Positions 19,536-32,041 of a stretch of 32,988 nt of DNA are shown here, piece by piece (position 1 is the first letter of the stretch; the number at the start of each line of letters is the position of its first letter). The DNA comes from Neelides folsomi (lineage: Eukaryota; Arthropoda; Collembola; Neelipleona; Neelidae): contig JAQGBZ010000555.1 in assembly GCA_034687125.1 (NCBI GenBank), positions 1 through 32,988 of the forward strand. Reading direction: 5' to 3'. The notes under the pieces were generated by a model, which was given only the letters and a program-made list of their open reading frames with translations, was not told the DNA's origin and searched no databases. A program made the translations under genes and the position numbers.

Positions 19536-22470
19536 TTAAAAGTTTTCTTTTGACAGTGCAAGATGCAAAACGGGTAAAACTGAGATTGAAGATAAGTCTG
19601 CAAGAACGCACTATAAAGAAAAACCAAATTAGTTGAACATTACTAATTATACTTAATATCAATTATTTAATTACTTTATTCAGTATTATCATTATCGATT
19701 ATTTATACTTAACTAATTACGGATTCATTAATCATCCAATTCTATACAATGTAATCTAAAATGGTTAATTTTGCAAATTGAGTTTTTACATCAACTGTAG
19801 GCGGATTCTGTGCCGTTAATAAATTTTCCCTCCTTATTGAAACAACTCCCATTGCAAAGAGAGGAAGAATGTGGAGAGAATTGTAAGACAAAATGAGATC
19901 CCATAAAGTTAAAACTTCTTCGGCTGGCAAATAACCACTGAATCCTTTCATCAACCAACGAAACACTAAACGAACTCTAAATAAAAATTCATAATTCATT
20001 ACGTTAACTAAATCCGATTAAGTTATAAACGATTATGATTAAAATCTTAAATTGAATTAATAAACATTGTTATTATTGGTAATCAATTACGGAGAAATTC
20101 GAAGAGTTCTTAAATGAAACCAAAGTTGTGTTTCATGTCGATGAAGAAGTTTTTCAAAAAGAATACAAAGACAAACAATTCCATTTTCGTGTGAGGAGAT
20201 TTCATGTAAACGGAACCAATAGCGTTTGTAAAATGCCCGAAATGTAAAATAAAGACTTTCGGGATTGTCAAATAAATAACACAGAGGTGCAGCTGGAAAT
20301 AAGTAAATGTTCAAAGTGTTAATTAATTTTAATTAAATATCAGAATACTATAGTCAATAATTAAATAAATAGTTATCAGAATCTTTTGGGCTCTTTTGTC
20401 AGTTCTTACCATACATTGTAAACCCATGAAACGGAACAATTCCATTTGGAGGGTAAATTTTGGGCAGATCAGAAATTTGAAGATTTTTAGGAATTTTGAC
20501 TTGTGCCAAAGAACCCTTGGACTTCTTCAGATCCAGCAAAGAATTATCCCGGGCGAAACAAAGGAACAATTGATAAAGAGAATCTTCAAAGACAAAATAT
20601 TGATCGTCATTTGCAGCCGTCAATTGAACATCCTGTTAAATAAAAGTAAATCTTGGGCTTAGTTTAAATAATTTACTAAATTATGAATATTAATTAAAAG
20701 CCAACAAATGAATAATTGAAATTAACAATTAAAATTAAAATTTGATTGGAATAAATTGAAATTGGCTACTTTTAAAATAAGACGATCGATTAAAAGTTCT
20801 TCTTTGATCACATTCCGCTTTAATTCTCCATAATATGCGCTGTGCTATTTAATATATCCATGATTAATTAATCCCCGTTAAAGACACTATGATTAATCAT
20901 GATGATTATATAAATTTAGTCAATAATTAGATTAATTTAAGGTAATTGTAATAACATTGTATTTAATGGTAAAAACCTCTTTTGTGACATGTGATCCTAA
21001 AATGAGCTGCCAAAGTTTTGGTCTCAAATTGGGTGAACATCCCTTCTTTAAAAACTCTTGTGCAACTGGAGCCAATCGGTTTTCTTCAACTTTAAATGAA
21101 ATTTAAATAAATTAAATATTATGAATTTCATAATTTTAAATCTTAATCTTAACCTTTAATTAACAAAGTAATTAACTAATAGAGATTTAACTGATTTACC
21201 AATGGCTCCCAATTTAGTCCTTTGAGTTTGAAAGTTCCTAGTTGAACTCCCCCCGGTTTCTGATTCTTCCGAGCAGAGATTTCGTACAAGATCGTAATGA
21301 GGTTCGCCGGTTGTCAAATCACTGAATAAACATTTCTATAAAAATATAATTATTAGACAAATAAGAGTTAATGAATTTTGTATTGTTAAATTATTTTATT
21401 ATTTACAAGTTCTCTGAGGGAAATGACTTTAATTGGAATTCCAGCTAGTGAACTCCACAGCTTCTCAGATCTGTTAAAAACATTATTTAGTTTTTAATCA
21501 AAATATATAATCTTTAGTTTATATTTAGTATTTTATATATTTCGATAAAACTAATTGTATTTACTTGTTAAGTTGATGATTTGGATCAGAAATCTGAAGA
21601 ATCGAATCCAGAAAATCTTTCGGCGAATAAACAGGCTTATACCGTGACACATCTTTATAAAACAAAAAAATAAAGAAAATGAGCTTTTATCAATAATTAA
21701 ATATCAATTAACAATTTATATATTCCATTCAAATTAATTAATTAATTAATTGTAATTGACCTATTCCAGTTTGGCTAAATTCATTCCAATTTTCCTCAAT
21801 GTTTTCTTGTTCTGAAGTGAGTCGTTGTCGTGAGAGCGGAAGCCCCATTTCACTTCCGATCGACAAAACAGATTTCCAAACGCGGCCTTCCCAAGTCTCC
21901 TAAATTCAAATCCAAAATAAGGATTTAATTATTTAATTTAATTTAATTGTTAGTTATTAATTTAATTGTTGATTAATTACATTTTCAAAACTCAATTTAA
22001 ATTATGATTTTAATAAGGATTTCGAAATTTCAATTCCAATCTACTTGAGCTTTTGTGAAATAATTGAGCGGTTCCAGGGCGAGCGGAGTCAATCCCGTAC
22101 ATTTCTCTTTGAGCCAATGAAAAACCATGTTACGAAGTTGAGTTTCCAATCCACTGCCACTCAAATGACGACGAAGGGATGAGGGAAAATCTTCTTCGTC
22201 AACTTCTTCGCTTCCAGCGGCTCTCTTCACAATTAAAACAAATTAAAATTATCTTAACATGAAATAATGTTAATTTAACAATGTTAAATTAAAATTTTAC
22301 ATTTAACTAATTAATTAGACAATAAAATTAAAATAGAATTTAAATTGTAAATTCAAATAAATTGTTACTTGTAAATGATGAAAAAATGATTTGTATTCCA
22401 ACATGTTTGTCAATTCGGATGAAATTCGATTCCCCAACAAATGCAAACTCACTTCACGATCCCCGCTCAT
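19536..22470 (-). CDS. TBC1D19: TBC domain family member 19
   Basis: Twelve exons (minus): 22369-22470, 22045-22224, 21761-21899, 21565-21652, 21407-21470, 21200-21335, 20977-21089, 20770-20844, 20410-20632, 20091-20292, 19790-19976 and 19536-19610. They join in frame to 527 residues, essentially the length of vertebrate TBC1D19. Characteristic stretches are YGELKRNVI, NDDQYFVFEDSLYQ, YPPNGIVPFHGFTMY, FRLHEISSHENGIVCL, FRWLMKGFSGYLP and VLADLSSISVLP. TBC proteins usually act as Rab GTPase activators through an Arg finger (IxxDVxR) and a Gln finger (YxQ). Here the first reads ILKDVQLT (Arg to Leu, residue 303) and the second PFHG (Gln to His, residue 368), so classical GAP activity is doubtful. 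Exon 11 reads through to an apparent stop at 19742, but the GAT/GTAAAA donor joining the conserved last exon is clearly better. Confidence 0.95.
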
Positions 22471-22791
22471 AATTAATAGCTTAATTGTTAATTAAATTTA
22501 AGTTAATAATTATAATTTAACGCCAGCTTCCATTTTAGCTAGCTTACCTATCTTTACTTATTGCATCAATTAAATTGATTTTTACATTATTGATCAAACA
22601 AAGAATTGAAGATTTTATATTCCTATTCAACAAGTTGCGATATCGATTAAATGAATTCCTAATATGATTCAGATCCTGGTTAAATTTACATTAACCTATT
22701 TAACTAATTGTAATTAAGCAATGGTAATTTAATTAATAAATGTAATTAATATTTTTGATGGAAATAAAAATAAAAAATTACTGAATTAATA
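22471..22791. other. Short intergenic spacer between TBC1D19 and BUD23
   Basis: About 320 AT-rich bases between the TBC1D19 start and the BUD23 polyA signal. It must contain the TBC1D19 promoter. No TATA box is evident. Confidence 0.5.
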
Positions 22792-22797
22792 TTTATT
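22792..22797 (-). terminator. Polyadenylation signal of BUD23
   Basis: AATAAA on the minus strand, 3 bases beyond the BUD23 stop codon. Confidence 0.5.
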
Positions 22798-22800
22798 CGT

Positions 22801-24446
22801 TTAGAATCTTCCTGACCTCGGCCTTCCCGTATATTTTGATTCCCTTGCCGATTGTTTCCCTTGTTGTTTCCTCCTTTCTTTCTTCTCGTTGATCCATTTC
22901 TTCACATTGGCCAAAGAGCCAGGATGGGACGGGCGCTTGGACTTTTGCTGTCTCCGCTCGATGAAGTCGATTTGCTTCTTTGGTTCCTCCCCACGTGTAG
23001 ACAGCGGCTGGATGTTGATCGTTCCCCCTCCGCCGGATTCGATGACCAAATAACTTTTCTTCTTCTTCGTCGATTCGGGGAAATCAACGACGAGACCGCC
23101 GTGGAATCCCGCCCTCTTTGCTTGTGAAGTGATCAAATCTTCTTGGTTCTGATCTTGAGGATAAAATTGAATTACCGCTCGGCCACCGCTCACCTGAAAT
23201 ATTTAAATACAATTGATTAATTATCTATTTAAATATTTTATTAATCATCAATTCAAATATTTTAATAATCACCGATTCAAATATTTTATTAATCAATTAA
23301 TCACCGATTCAAATATTTATTAATCAGATTTAAATAAATTCTTAATTACCGATTTTAATAAATTCTTAATTAACGATTTAAATAAATTAATAGAAGATTA
23401 TTAATTACAAAGAGATTACTAAATGTAAATGTAATAAATAATAATCTTAATAATAATTATATTTTACTAATTATAATTGCCAATTAGATGTTATTAAAAA
23501 TATATTAATTTCTTACCAATGAAGCGTATAGCGTCGTGAAGAATTTGTAAAGACGCTGTACTGGATTTTGTCCGCGTTTTTCTGCATTGCAGAGCCATTG
23601 GACTGCTGAGATGCTGATGGCGCCGTCAAAAGTTCCTGGACGAAATGGAAGTCCTTCGCCCATGTCACCAAGAAGGAAATTCCCGTTCCCTTCGGCACTG
23701 TCACAAGCTTCATCTGAAAAGATCAAATATTAAAATAAAATTCAATTTTGAATCGAAGACCAAAGTTAATTAAAGTCGAATTGTAATTGAATGATTAGTA
23801 ATTAAACTATTTGAATTATAAGTGAAATGTGATTGGAAGGAAATTGAAGAAATTGATTTTTGGTAATAAAGAAAATTTCGATTGTAAAGTTAAATTGTAA
23901 AATGTTAAATTTATTTGCCTCTTACCAATCATTGCTTTTGAGATGTCAAGTCCAACGTAGAAATGTGAATTTTCTTCCAATACAGAAGTTGAAAGTCCCG
24001 ATCCGCATCCGATGTCAAGGACGAGTTTTCCTTCTTCGAGTTCGAGAAGTTCAACAGCTCGTTCGCTCATTTCCTGCTGGACCTCCATAACCCGAGAACT
24101 AATAAAATAATAAAAATAAGATTTGCATAATTTCCATTTTACAATTACAGCTGCAATTTGAACATTTAAAAATTAACCATGTAGCAATATGTAAGGCTGT
24201 TTTAATAATTAAAAAAATTAAGTTAATGGATTGCTTACTTATTTGTATACTTCCGGACTTCAGCCTCATCGTAAAACTGAAAATAATAAAAGTAATGAAT
24301 ACAAAGAATGTTGGACTGAATTGGGAAATATGTACAATTAAAATAATTATCTTGTGATTATGATTATAAAATTAAAAGTAAGCTAATAAATGTTAATTTA
24401 CAATTTCAGGTGGAGCAGTTAGCTCGGGCCTCTTCGAATTTGACAT
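22801..24446 (-). CDS. BUD23: 18S rRNA guanine-N7 methyltransferase BUD23
   Basis: Methylates a specific guanine of 18S rRNA (with the adaptor TRMT112 in other eukaryotes) during small-subunit maturation in the nucleus. Five exons (minus): 24402-24446, 24239-24276, 23926-24098, 23517-23713 and 22801-23193. They join in frame to 281 residues, the same length as human BUD23. The start [18 protein letters not shown] matches the family N-terminus. The SAM-binding motif is LDIGCGSG (55-62), followed by [32 protein letters not shown] and [12 protein letters not shown] are family blocks. The C-terminus is a basic WBS_methylT tail ([20 protein letters not shown]) that serves nuclear localisation and RNA contact. 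All key residues are intact. Exon 5 is noticeably GC-richer than its surroundings. Confidence 0.97.
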
Positions 24447-25624
24447 AATCTTCAACTTGAAGACTTCAAGAAGGTAAGGGAATTTGGCAAAGAAGAATAA
24501 TTAAACCAATTGGTATAAATCTTATCCTAAATGGACAAAATACTTAAAGTAATTTCAACAAAACATTAAATTGTTTAATTATTTAATCAATTAAATGTCA
24601 ATTTGGGAAATCAACATGATCGGCTGGCGAACGAATAAAAATAAATTCACTTTAATTTTCGACATGTGCAAAATAATTCTCGACATGTGCAAAAGGCATG
24701 TCTCGCGGTGTCTTACTGCACCAACTATCCTGATATCTTTACTTAGGGACAAATGAAACTTTGATACATGTAAAGACATTTATTTGACTTTAATGTTTAT
24801 TTATTATATTAAATCACTTAATTAAATTATGTGTACAAGTATAAGAGTATCTGTTTGGATAAAATAGATTCATTTAAATAAAACCATAAAAGGGAACTAA
24901 TTAATTAATAATTAAAATGTGTATGAGTGGTAATGCGACGTTAGTTGATGCGCCGGTTGAGTTTGGGTTTTGATTCTTTGAGCCTGACTTGACGTCTTTT
25001 CATTTATTTTGCAATCGATCCACTTTGATTGATTGGCGAAGAAATGAGAGAAGGAGTTGACTTTGTTAATTGCACTTAATTGTTATATACGACATTAACT
25101 ATTCAAAGGATCAATTTTCCTTGTGTGACATGTGACTCAAGTTAATAATATTATTTGATTCACAATTTATTTTTCTCTACTAGCAATTTAAGCCTTGAAA
25201 TATTTTTACGTAAGTTAACGCCTTTAACACTAAACAAATACTTTTAAAATTTACTTCAATTTACTTCCTCATTCATTCTAACTCTAATCATAATAACACT
25301 GATAAATATTATTTGATATTTATTGAAAATCATTTAAAATTGATTTTTATTTTCTTCATTTCCAGTTTGCTCCTTCAACTTCACGCAATACTCAATGACT
25401 TGGGCGAAGTTCAATTAATGAAATCATTTTGCTAATTCGAAAGAAACTTCAACGGATTGATTGTAATTATCAAAACAATACAATTCTTTCATTACTTTAC
25501 TTTAATTAATAGACTGACTTTAAAAATTACTTTGACATTATTCATAACATTTTTTTATATAAATTAATTGAATTTAATTTTTAGATCACAAGACATTTAA
25601 AGAATTTTGCTCTGTTTTGCCAAA
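24447..25624. other. Divergent promoter region between BUD23 and ABCB6
   Basis: This 1.18-kb spacer must hold both promoters. It contains a direct repeat TCGACATGTGCAAAA at 24659-24673 and 24680-24694. No TATA box is clear, which fits housekeeping genes. The minus open frame at 24591-24779 has no family features and is not called. A 5'UTR exon of ABCB6 may lie here but cannot be placed. Confidence 0.5.
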
Positions 25625-28600
25625 ATGGGATTTGACCGGTTTGAATTGAATTTTTCTCTTTCTTATTGTCCCCCGAATGTTACTTTAAGCCAGATATGGA
25701 TAGATCACGGTAAGTTAATTGAACGCAAATGAAATGTTAAATTCAAATAATAATGTTAATATTGCAATTATTTTAGCTATATGCTAAAGCCATAAATTAT
25801 TATTAATTAAAGTTTACATTTAAACGTCTTTAATAAAATAATGGTCTGTGATTTGTAGGAATATCACGATGTTTCATCGACACTGTTTTGTCATCGGCAA
25901 GTCTCGCTTTCATGTTGATCTTCGGTCTCATTCAAATCCATTTCTACAATAAATATGCGACTCCGGTCCAACATTATATTTTACCATATTCTCAGCTGTT
26001 TGGAATTCAAGTTAGTTAACAATTTAAATTAAAATTAATGTAATTCTCATAATTATTAAAAGTATTAATTAATTATGTAATCATTTAATTAATTATGTTA
26101 ATATTTAATTAATTATGTTATTCGATTTTTGGTTCTTGTTCATATTTGTGTTTTAATTTCTTCATTTTCAGATTGTTTTGAACATGTTAATGCCGGTCGT
26201 TGCATTGGTCCGAATCATCATTGAAATCTTCGTTTTACAACCAGTTGGATTTTACGGTTTCATGATCCTTTACTTTCTCTCGCAACTCATCATTTGGCCC
26301 ATCGTTTGTCTTCTAATTCTCCGCGAGAGGAATTTCATGTTGCCGACAGTTCCAGCCAAAGGTCACGGCCTCGTCCTTCTTTTCTTCTGGACGATGACAT
26401 TCGCCGTTCAGAATTTAAAATTGTTAAATATTCGAAATCCCAATTGGTTCTTTGCCTTCAAAGATGCCAACGACATCATTGGATTTTCCCTCTTCACCTT
26501 CCAGTATTTAATCACTGGGGCGATTTTTCTCATCGGGCTCAAAGCCCCGGGAATGCCATCGATCAGACACTCCGATTCATTCACGAGACTAAATGCTGAC
26601 TTGGATGAAGAGAGCGAAAGCTCGGGATCTGCATTTAAGAATTTATTCAAAAAGATTAAAATGTTGGCTCCGTACATGTGGCCAAAGAAAAGCTTCAAAC
26701 TCCAGCTGTATGTTTTAATTTGCGTTTTGACACTTTTCATCGGCCGTGTTTTGAACGTCTATGTCCCGATTTACAACAAGAAAATTAGTAAGAGACAAAA
26801 TTACAAATTTAATAATTAATTTAATAATTATTTAAAAATTTACGAAAATTTTCCAATTTTAATTAATCTTTAATTATAATTATTGATTTAATTATTTTAT
26901 ATTTTAGTTGACAGCATGACTACGAATGCATCGTCCGTTTCTTACTTCACATCGTCGGTTGAATTTGGAAGTTATCATTTGATTTTCCGATGGGATCTCA
27001 TTTTGATCTTGGTGGGTTTGAAAGTTGTCCAAGGAGGCGGAACCGGAGGGAGCGGATTGTTGAATACGATTAGAACACTTCTTTGGATTTCAATTGAACA
27101 ATACACGACGAGAGAAGTCGAAGTAAGAAAATTAATATTAATTGTAGTTTATCAATGAAATATATTTTTAATAATCAAAGCAAACAATTAAAATATATTA
27201 AATGATTGATTTTAATTATAGCTAAATAATTGATTTTCATTAGCAATGAATATTGTGATTTGAATTGAAGCTAAATACTGTGATTTAATTCCAGGTTAGC
27301 TTTTTCGAACATTTACACAATTTGAGTCTTCGTTGGCATCTCGGAAGGAAAACTGGCGAAGTTCTTTCAGCAATGGACAGAGGAACGGACAGCATTAACA
27401 ATATTTTAAATTACTTCATATTTAGGTAATTTTAATTTATTTTCATTTTGAATTACAATTAAATTATATTGAATTATATTGAATTAAATAGATTAAATAA
27501 AAACAACTTTCATAATTGATTTAAATAACTTTATTGTTTAATTTACTTTTTTATTTATCGACTTGTTTAAAAGTTAATTTTTTGTTTTCAGCATTTTGCC
27601 CACAATTGCGGATATTATTATTGCTGTTGTTTATTTCACAACATTCTTCAATGGCTGGTTTGGACTAATCGTCTTTACCACAATGATCCTTTATTTGATC
27701 GCTACTTTCGTTATCACTGAATGGCGGACGAAATATCGAAGATCGATGAATTTGGCAGCTAATGAACAAAAGCAGCAGTCAATCGATTCACTTCTCAATT
27801 TCGAAACTGTCAAATACTTTGCAAACGAGAAATACGAAATTGATCGATATGCGAAATCAATTATTAAATATCAAAAAGAAGGTCAGATATTTACCAAATT
27901 CACATTATAAGTTTTTAATAAATATAATTACAATTTGTATTTTAATCATTTAATTCACATTGTTATAAAAATGAATAATTCAACTAATGTTAAATTTAAT
28001 ATAATTGTAATGTTAAAATTAATTAATTAAATGCCTTTTAATTTACAGAATGGAAAATGAACGCGTCTTTGGTGTTTCTGAACATGGCCCAATTGATTTT
28101 GATCAACGGAGGTCTCCTGGCTGGGAGTTTGCTTTGCGTGAGTATGGTGGTGAACAAGGAAGGATTAACTGTGGGAGATTATGTTCTCTTCACTTCTTAT
28201 TTAATACAATTGTACGGACCGCTCAATTACTTTGGAACTTATTATAGGTAAAATTATATTATTCAGCAAATTAATTTAATAAATTAAATCCTATAGACAA
28301 TACTTTAATATTTATTTCATTTAATTTAACTATCAGTATTTACAAGGTTATATATATATATGAAATCTGTATTGTAATATCTTTTGTTTCAGACTCCTTC
28401 AAAGATGTTTTGTGGATATGGAAAACATGTTGGATTTATTCAAAGAAAAACAAGAAGTCAAAGACGATCCGGCCGCTCCTTCACTTCGAGTTAAAGGCGG
28501 AGCTGTGGAATTTAGAAATGTTACGTTTTCATATGTACCTGGCAAAGTTGTTTTGAATAATGTTAGTTTTAAAGTTCCCGCTGGAAAAAGCGTCGCATTG

Positions 28601-29941
28601 GTTAGTCAAAGATTCTTACAAAGATTCTAAATTACAATCAATTATCTTTTCTTGTTAGTAGCATGTTGTATATGTGTATGTTATATAATCATTTAACTTA
28701 TTTAACTTTCATTTAATTACATTGATTTAATTAGGTTGGTCCTTCTGGTGGAGGAAAAACATCAATCATGCGTTTGTTATTTCGATTCTACGATCCGACA
28801 AATGGTGAAATCCTGATTGATAATCAGGTTATTAAGAATGTAAAACAAGAGTCTTTAAGGCGATGCATCGGAGTTGTTCCACAAGACACTGTTTTGTTTA
28901 ATGACACAATCAAGTAATGTTCATTTAAATTAACACTTTTATATAAATGTACATAAATTACCAAACAAAGAGATTATTAATAAATATTATTTATATTAAT
29001 ATAAATGTAACATTTTATATTTTATAATTACAGGAATAACATTTTATATGGACGAATTGGATCAACTGAAAATGAAATGTTTGAAGCTTCACGGGCCGCG
29101 TGCATTCATGAAAAAATTGCAGCTTTTCCTGAATCTTATGATACTAAAGTAGGAGAAAGGGGTTTAAAATTGAGCGGTAAGTTCTTTATGAACATAAAAT
29201 TAAAATTACCTTTAAATGTTAATTATATTCAAATGTAATTTATTTAGAATGAGTTTATACTTTAATTGCTAATCGTAATTAATTGTTAATGTAAAATTAA
29301 TGGTGTTTAATTGTTAATTTTCATTATAATTTGATATTTAAAATAATTGTTGATAGGAGGAGAAAAGCAGCGGGTTGCAATCGCCCGGACAATCCTTAAG
29401 AATCCCACACTCATTTTGCTAGATGAAGCAACATCTGCATTAGTAAGAATTCATTAATAATTATAAAATAAATTACAATTACAATTAAAATTAAAATACA
29501 GATCTCTAAATTTCACTTTAATGACAACTTAATTGCTTTTAACTATTCAATTACAGGATACTCACACAGAGCGGCAAATTCAAGCCTCTCTGCAAGAACT
29601 CTGCAAAGATCGAACTTCCATCATTGTTGCGCATCGGCTCTCTACAATTATCCATGCAGATCAAATCCTCGTTCTTAGTGATGGGCAAATTTCTGAATGT
29701 GGAACGTGAGTTAAAATAATTATTTAAATCAATTAAATTATAAAATTACAAATTAAACAATTACTTAAACCAATTAATTAAAATACAAAATAAGGTATCA
29801 AATTAAATTAAATCAATTAAATAATAATTTAAAATTCCTTTCAGCCATGGAGATTTAATGGAAGCTGATGGAATTTACGCTTCGATGTGGAACGAGCAAC
29901 TGAAGAGCGAAACTGTCGGTAAAAATGGGAAAGAGGAATAA
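25625..29941 (+). CDS. ABCB6: ABCB6/HMT-1-type ABC transporter
   Basis: A half transporter that dimerises; relatives move porphyrins or phytochelatin/glutathione-metal complexes in mitochondrial, endolysosomal or plasma membranes. Thirteen exons: 25625-25709, 25859-26010, 26172-26787, 26908-27122, 27295-27425, 27592-27881, 28049-28247, 28393-28600, 28735-28913, 29034-29176, 29357-29442, 29557-29705 and 29845-29941. They join in frame to 849 residues, close to human ABCB6 (842). The N-terminal ABCB6-specific membrane domain (exons 1-3) precedes the ABC membrane domain with [30 protein letters not shown] and [10 protein letters not shown]. The nucleotide-binding domain has Walker [10 protein letters not shown] (634-642), Q-loop VPQDTVLF, signature LSGGEKQ (738-744), Walker B LILLDEA (758-764) and H-loop H794. 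The protein looks fully active. It is divergent from BUD23. Confidence 0.97.
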
Positions 29942-30390
29942 TTTGAAATCCAAATTGATATTTTTTAAAATTTGCGGTCAATCTGATTGTGTGATAAAAA
30001 CGAAAACTATTTTAGTGATAAAAACCATGTTAATGGATAGCTCCTACTTGTTAATGTTTAAATGAGTGTCGTTTACCAGTTAGTCATTATTTTCGATTAT
30101 TGGAATCTTTTGTAATTCCAGTTCCTTGTACTTGATCAGAGACATCACTTTCTACTTACTTTTTTTTTCAATTAACATTTATCCAATTACTTGAGTTTTA
30201 ATAAGTAAAATTAGTTAAGCAAGATAAATCTATTTCTATTAAATTTAATTTTGTAAACTACATTAATTACTAAATTGAAACCGATAAATAGAGATTGGTA
30301 CATTTAATTGGATTTGAATCGATTATTGGCATATACTAAAACCTGCGTCTTGCGGAAAGTCCCAATTAATAATCAATAGTTTTTCCTTGG
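29942..30390. other. 3' flank of ABCB6
   Basis: AT-rich 3'UTR and intergenic DNA. No canonical AATAAA follows closely; GATAAAAAC variants occur near 29993-30025. Nothing else is seen. Confidence 0.5.
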
Positions 30391-30669
30391 ATGCTCGGTC
30401 CCAACTATCGTACGACGTACCAGTCCTCCAACTGGGGTATTTGGGAAGGGGAAACCTGCCATCAAGAGTTGAGCAATAATGGGGAGAAGAGGGACTGGAG
30501 TCCTCCAGGTCCGCCGATGACCGGCCTGGACCGCGTGGTGAAATGGATGGAAGAAAATGATTTCTGGGTCTCCGGGTGGAAATTCACACATACTGGAAAT
30601 GGGGAACAGGAAGAAGCTCTCATGACAGTAGAGGTTTTACAGAAGGCCTATGAATCGCGCCATAATTAA
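30391..30669 (+). CDS. Orphan open reading frame (92 aa), GC-richer
   Basis: Unrecognised and uncertain. The ATG is the first after an in-frame stop at 30370-30372, and the frame closes with TAA at 30667-30669. The predicted protein is hydrophilic, with no signal peptide or membrane segment, and rich in Trp, Gly, Pro and Glu (motifs TYQSSNWGIWEGETC, WSPPGPPMTG, DFWVSGWKFTHTG). Codon use is clearly GC-richer than flanking DNA (CTG, GGC, CCG, CGC). Such composition is unusual in this AT-rich genome and suggests either a real conserved exon or an inserted fragment. The opposite strand also has a 72-codon open frame (30373-30591), which lowers confidence. No promoter or splice support was found. 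Confidence 0.4.
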   Translation: MLGPNYRTTYQSSNWGIWEGETCHQELSNNGEKRDWSPPGPPMTGLDRVVKWMEENDFWVSGWKFTHTGNGEQEEALMTVEVLQKAYESRHN

Positions 30670-31499
30670 TTGCCGATTTCAACAGCGGATTGTGAAAGAA
30701 CCACGTCCGACTAACAATAAGGTTATCAGGGGCAAAGACTGAGGAGGAAAAACCTGTTTGTGGTCATCCGATATAAGATCAGCTAACATTATCAAAACCC
30801 TTAATTTATTTAGGAATACTTAATATATGATATTACCATTTTAGTTTAAATTTTAATTAATGTAAGGCTAATCAAACGATTAGCCTTCTAAACCCCATTT
30901 GATCCTGTCAATCAATAATAATCATTCATTCTTACATATTTTATAAGATAGGAAAATCCCCTTGGTAATAGGAATTTTCCCATTTGCATAAATACCCACT
31001 TGTGAATTTAGTATAAAAACTCACCATAAATGAAACTCTTAAATGGAGGCACCACCGAGATAGGAATTATGTATAAACTCTTAAATTAATAATATTTAAT
31101 AATGTAATGATAAATGATATTAATAAACAATATAAAAATGAATGAAAAATTGATGGGAGTTGGGCAAATGAAAATCTTGAATTGGCTGTTCACTTGACTA
31201 AATTTTGATTCATTGAGATGTCGTATTTACAGGGGAATTTTCAAATCTTATCGCCCAACTTTTGGTTTATCATTTGCTCAGATCAGATAATTCCAATATT
31301 TATTGTCAGTAAGAATGATTAGCTTATCCATGTTGGTAGAGGAATGAGTGTATATAATTGTAATATGTGTACATTATTTAATAATCTAAGGTATTTGAAA
31401 TTTGAACATTAGATCACTATTAAGTTTACAATTAATTTATCAATTTATAAAATTCCCAGCACATATTCAAAATTCGGGTAAAGGGGACCTTTTTTGAGT
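30670..31499. other. Intergenic region
   Basis: AT-rich after the first 120 bases. A short inverted repeat AAGGCTAATC...GATTAGCCTT lies at about 30864-30888. No gene is seen. Confidence 0.5.
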
Positions 31500-31523
31500 T
31501 AGAAATCCTATGCTATTTTCCCG

Positions 31524-31691
31524 ACTGTGTCGGGCAAAGGAAGCGTCCGGTGAGCTATGTCGCATGGAAGAAGTGTCGGCTGGGCGAGTAAAGGAAACCT
31601 CATATAGGGTTTTCAAGGCATTCTGTCGGGTGTCGGCAAAAGGGGCGATCGGGTTGGCGGGCAATTGAAGTGTCGGGTGTCGGCCAAAAGG
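31524..31691 (+). repeat. TGTCGGG-rich repeat field
   Basis: A GC-rich block with repeated TGTCGGG/TGTCGGC motifs. The best pair is TGTCGGGTGTCGGCAAAAGG (31624-31643) and a near copy at 31671-31691 with one extra C. Coding is unlikely: the minus open frame at 31467-31664 only mirrors the repeat. It may be part of a mobile element or degenerate satellite. Confidence 0.65.
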
Positions 31692-32041
31692 TACTCACCG
31701 AAGATCATCCTGAAGGTCTTTCAAAGTTTTAATAAACTCAATACAATTTAATTATAATATAAAAATGAAATGATGACACATAACATTAATTTGAATGTAG
31801 ACGCTAATCTTTATTAAGTAATGGGATTTGTTTTTAAGATAAATTAATCAGGCATGTATGTTGGAGAATTGATAAGCGAGGAGCTGTTGACGAGAAATTA
31901 AATTGGACGATTTATCAAATGTCCAATCGTTATGTCATAAATGGAATAATATCTTTAAGTTATTTGAAATAAAATTACGCTATAATGAGAATAAGGTCTT
32001 TTTTAAAAAAAATATTTTTACCAAGTCTGGCAACTACTAAT

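Noticed and set aside
19453..19662. Minus open frame of 69 codons
   Set aside because: It overlaps the last TBC1D19 exon in another frame. The conserved VLADLSSISVLP reading in 19536-19610 explains the sequence.
19742..19789. TBC1D19 ending at 19742 by read-through of exon 11
   Set aside because: A GAT/GTAAAA donor at 19790/19789 splices to an exon encoding the conserved TBC1D19 C-terminus, which read-through would lose.
22852..23127. Plus open frame of 91 codons
   Set aside because: It is antisense to BUD23 exon 5, which has an intact family C-terminus.
30373..30591. Minus open frame opposite the orphan ORF
   Set aside because: Dual open frames are expected in GC-rich DNA. Neither is proven; the plus frame has a cleaner ATG and a longer reading.
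31467..31664. Minus open frame in the TGTCGGG repeat field
   Set aside because: It is a translation of repeat units, without domains or splice context.
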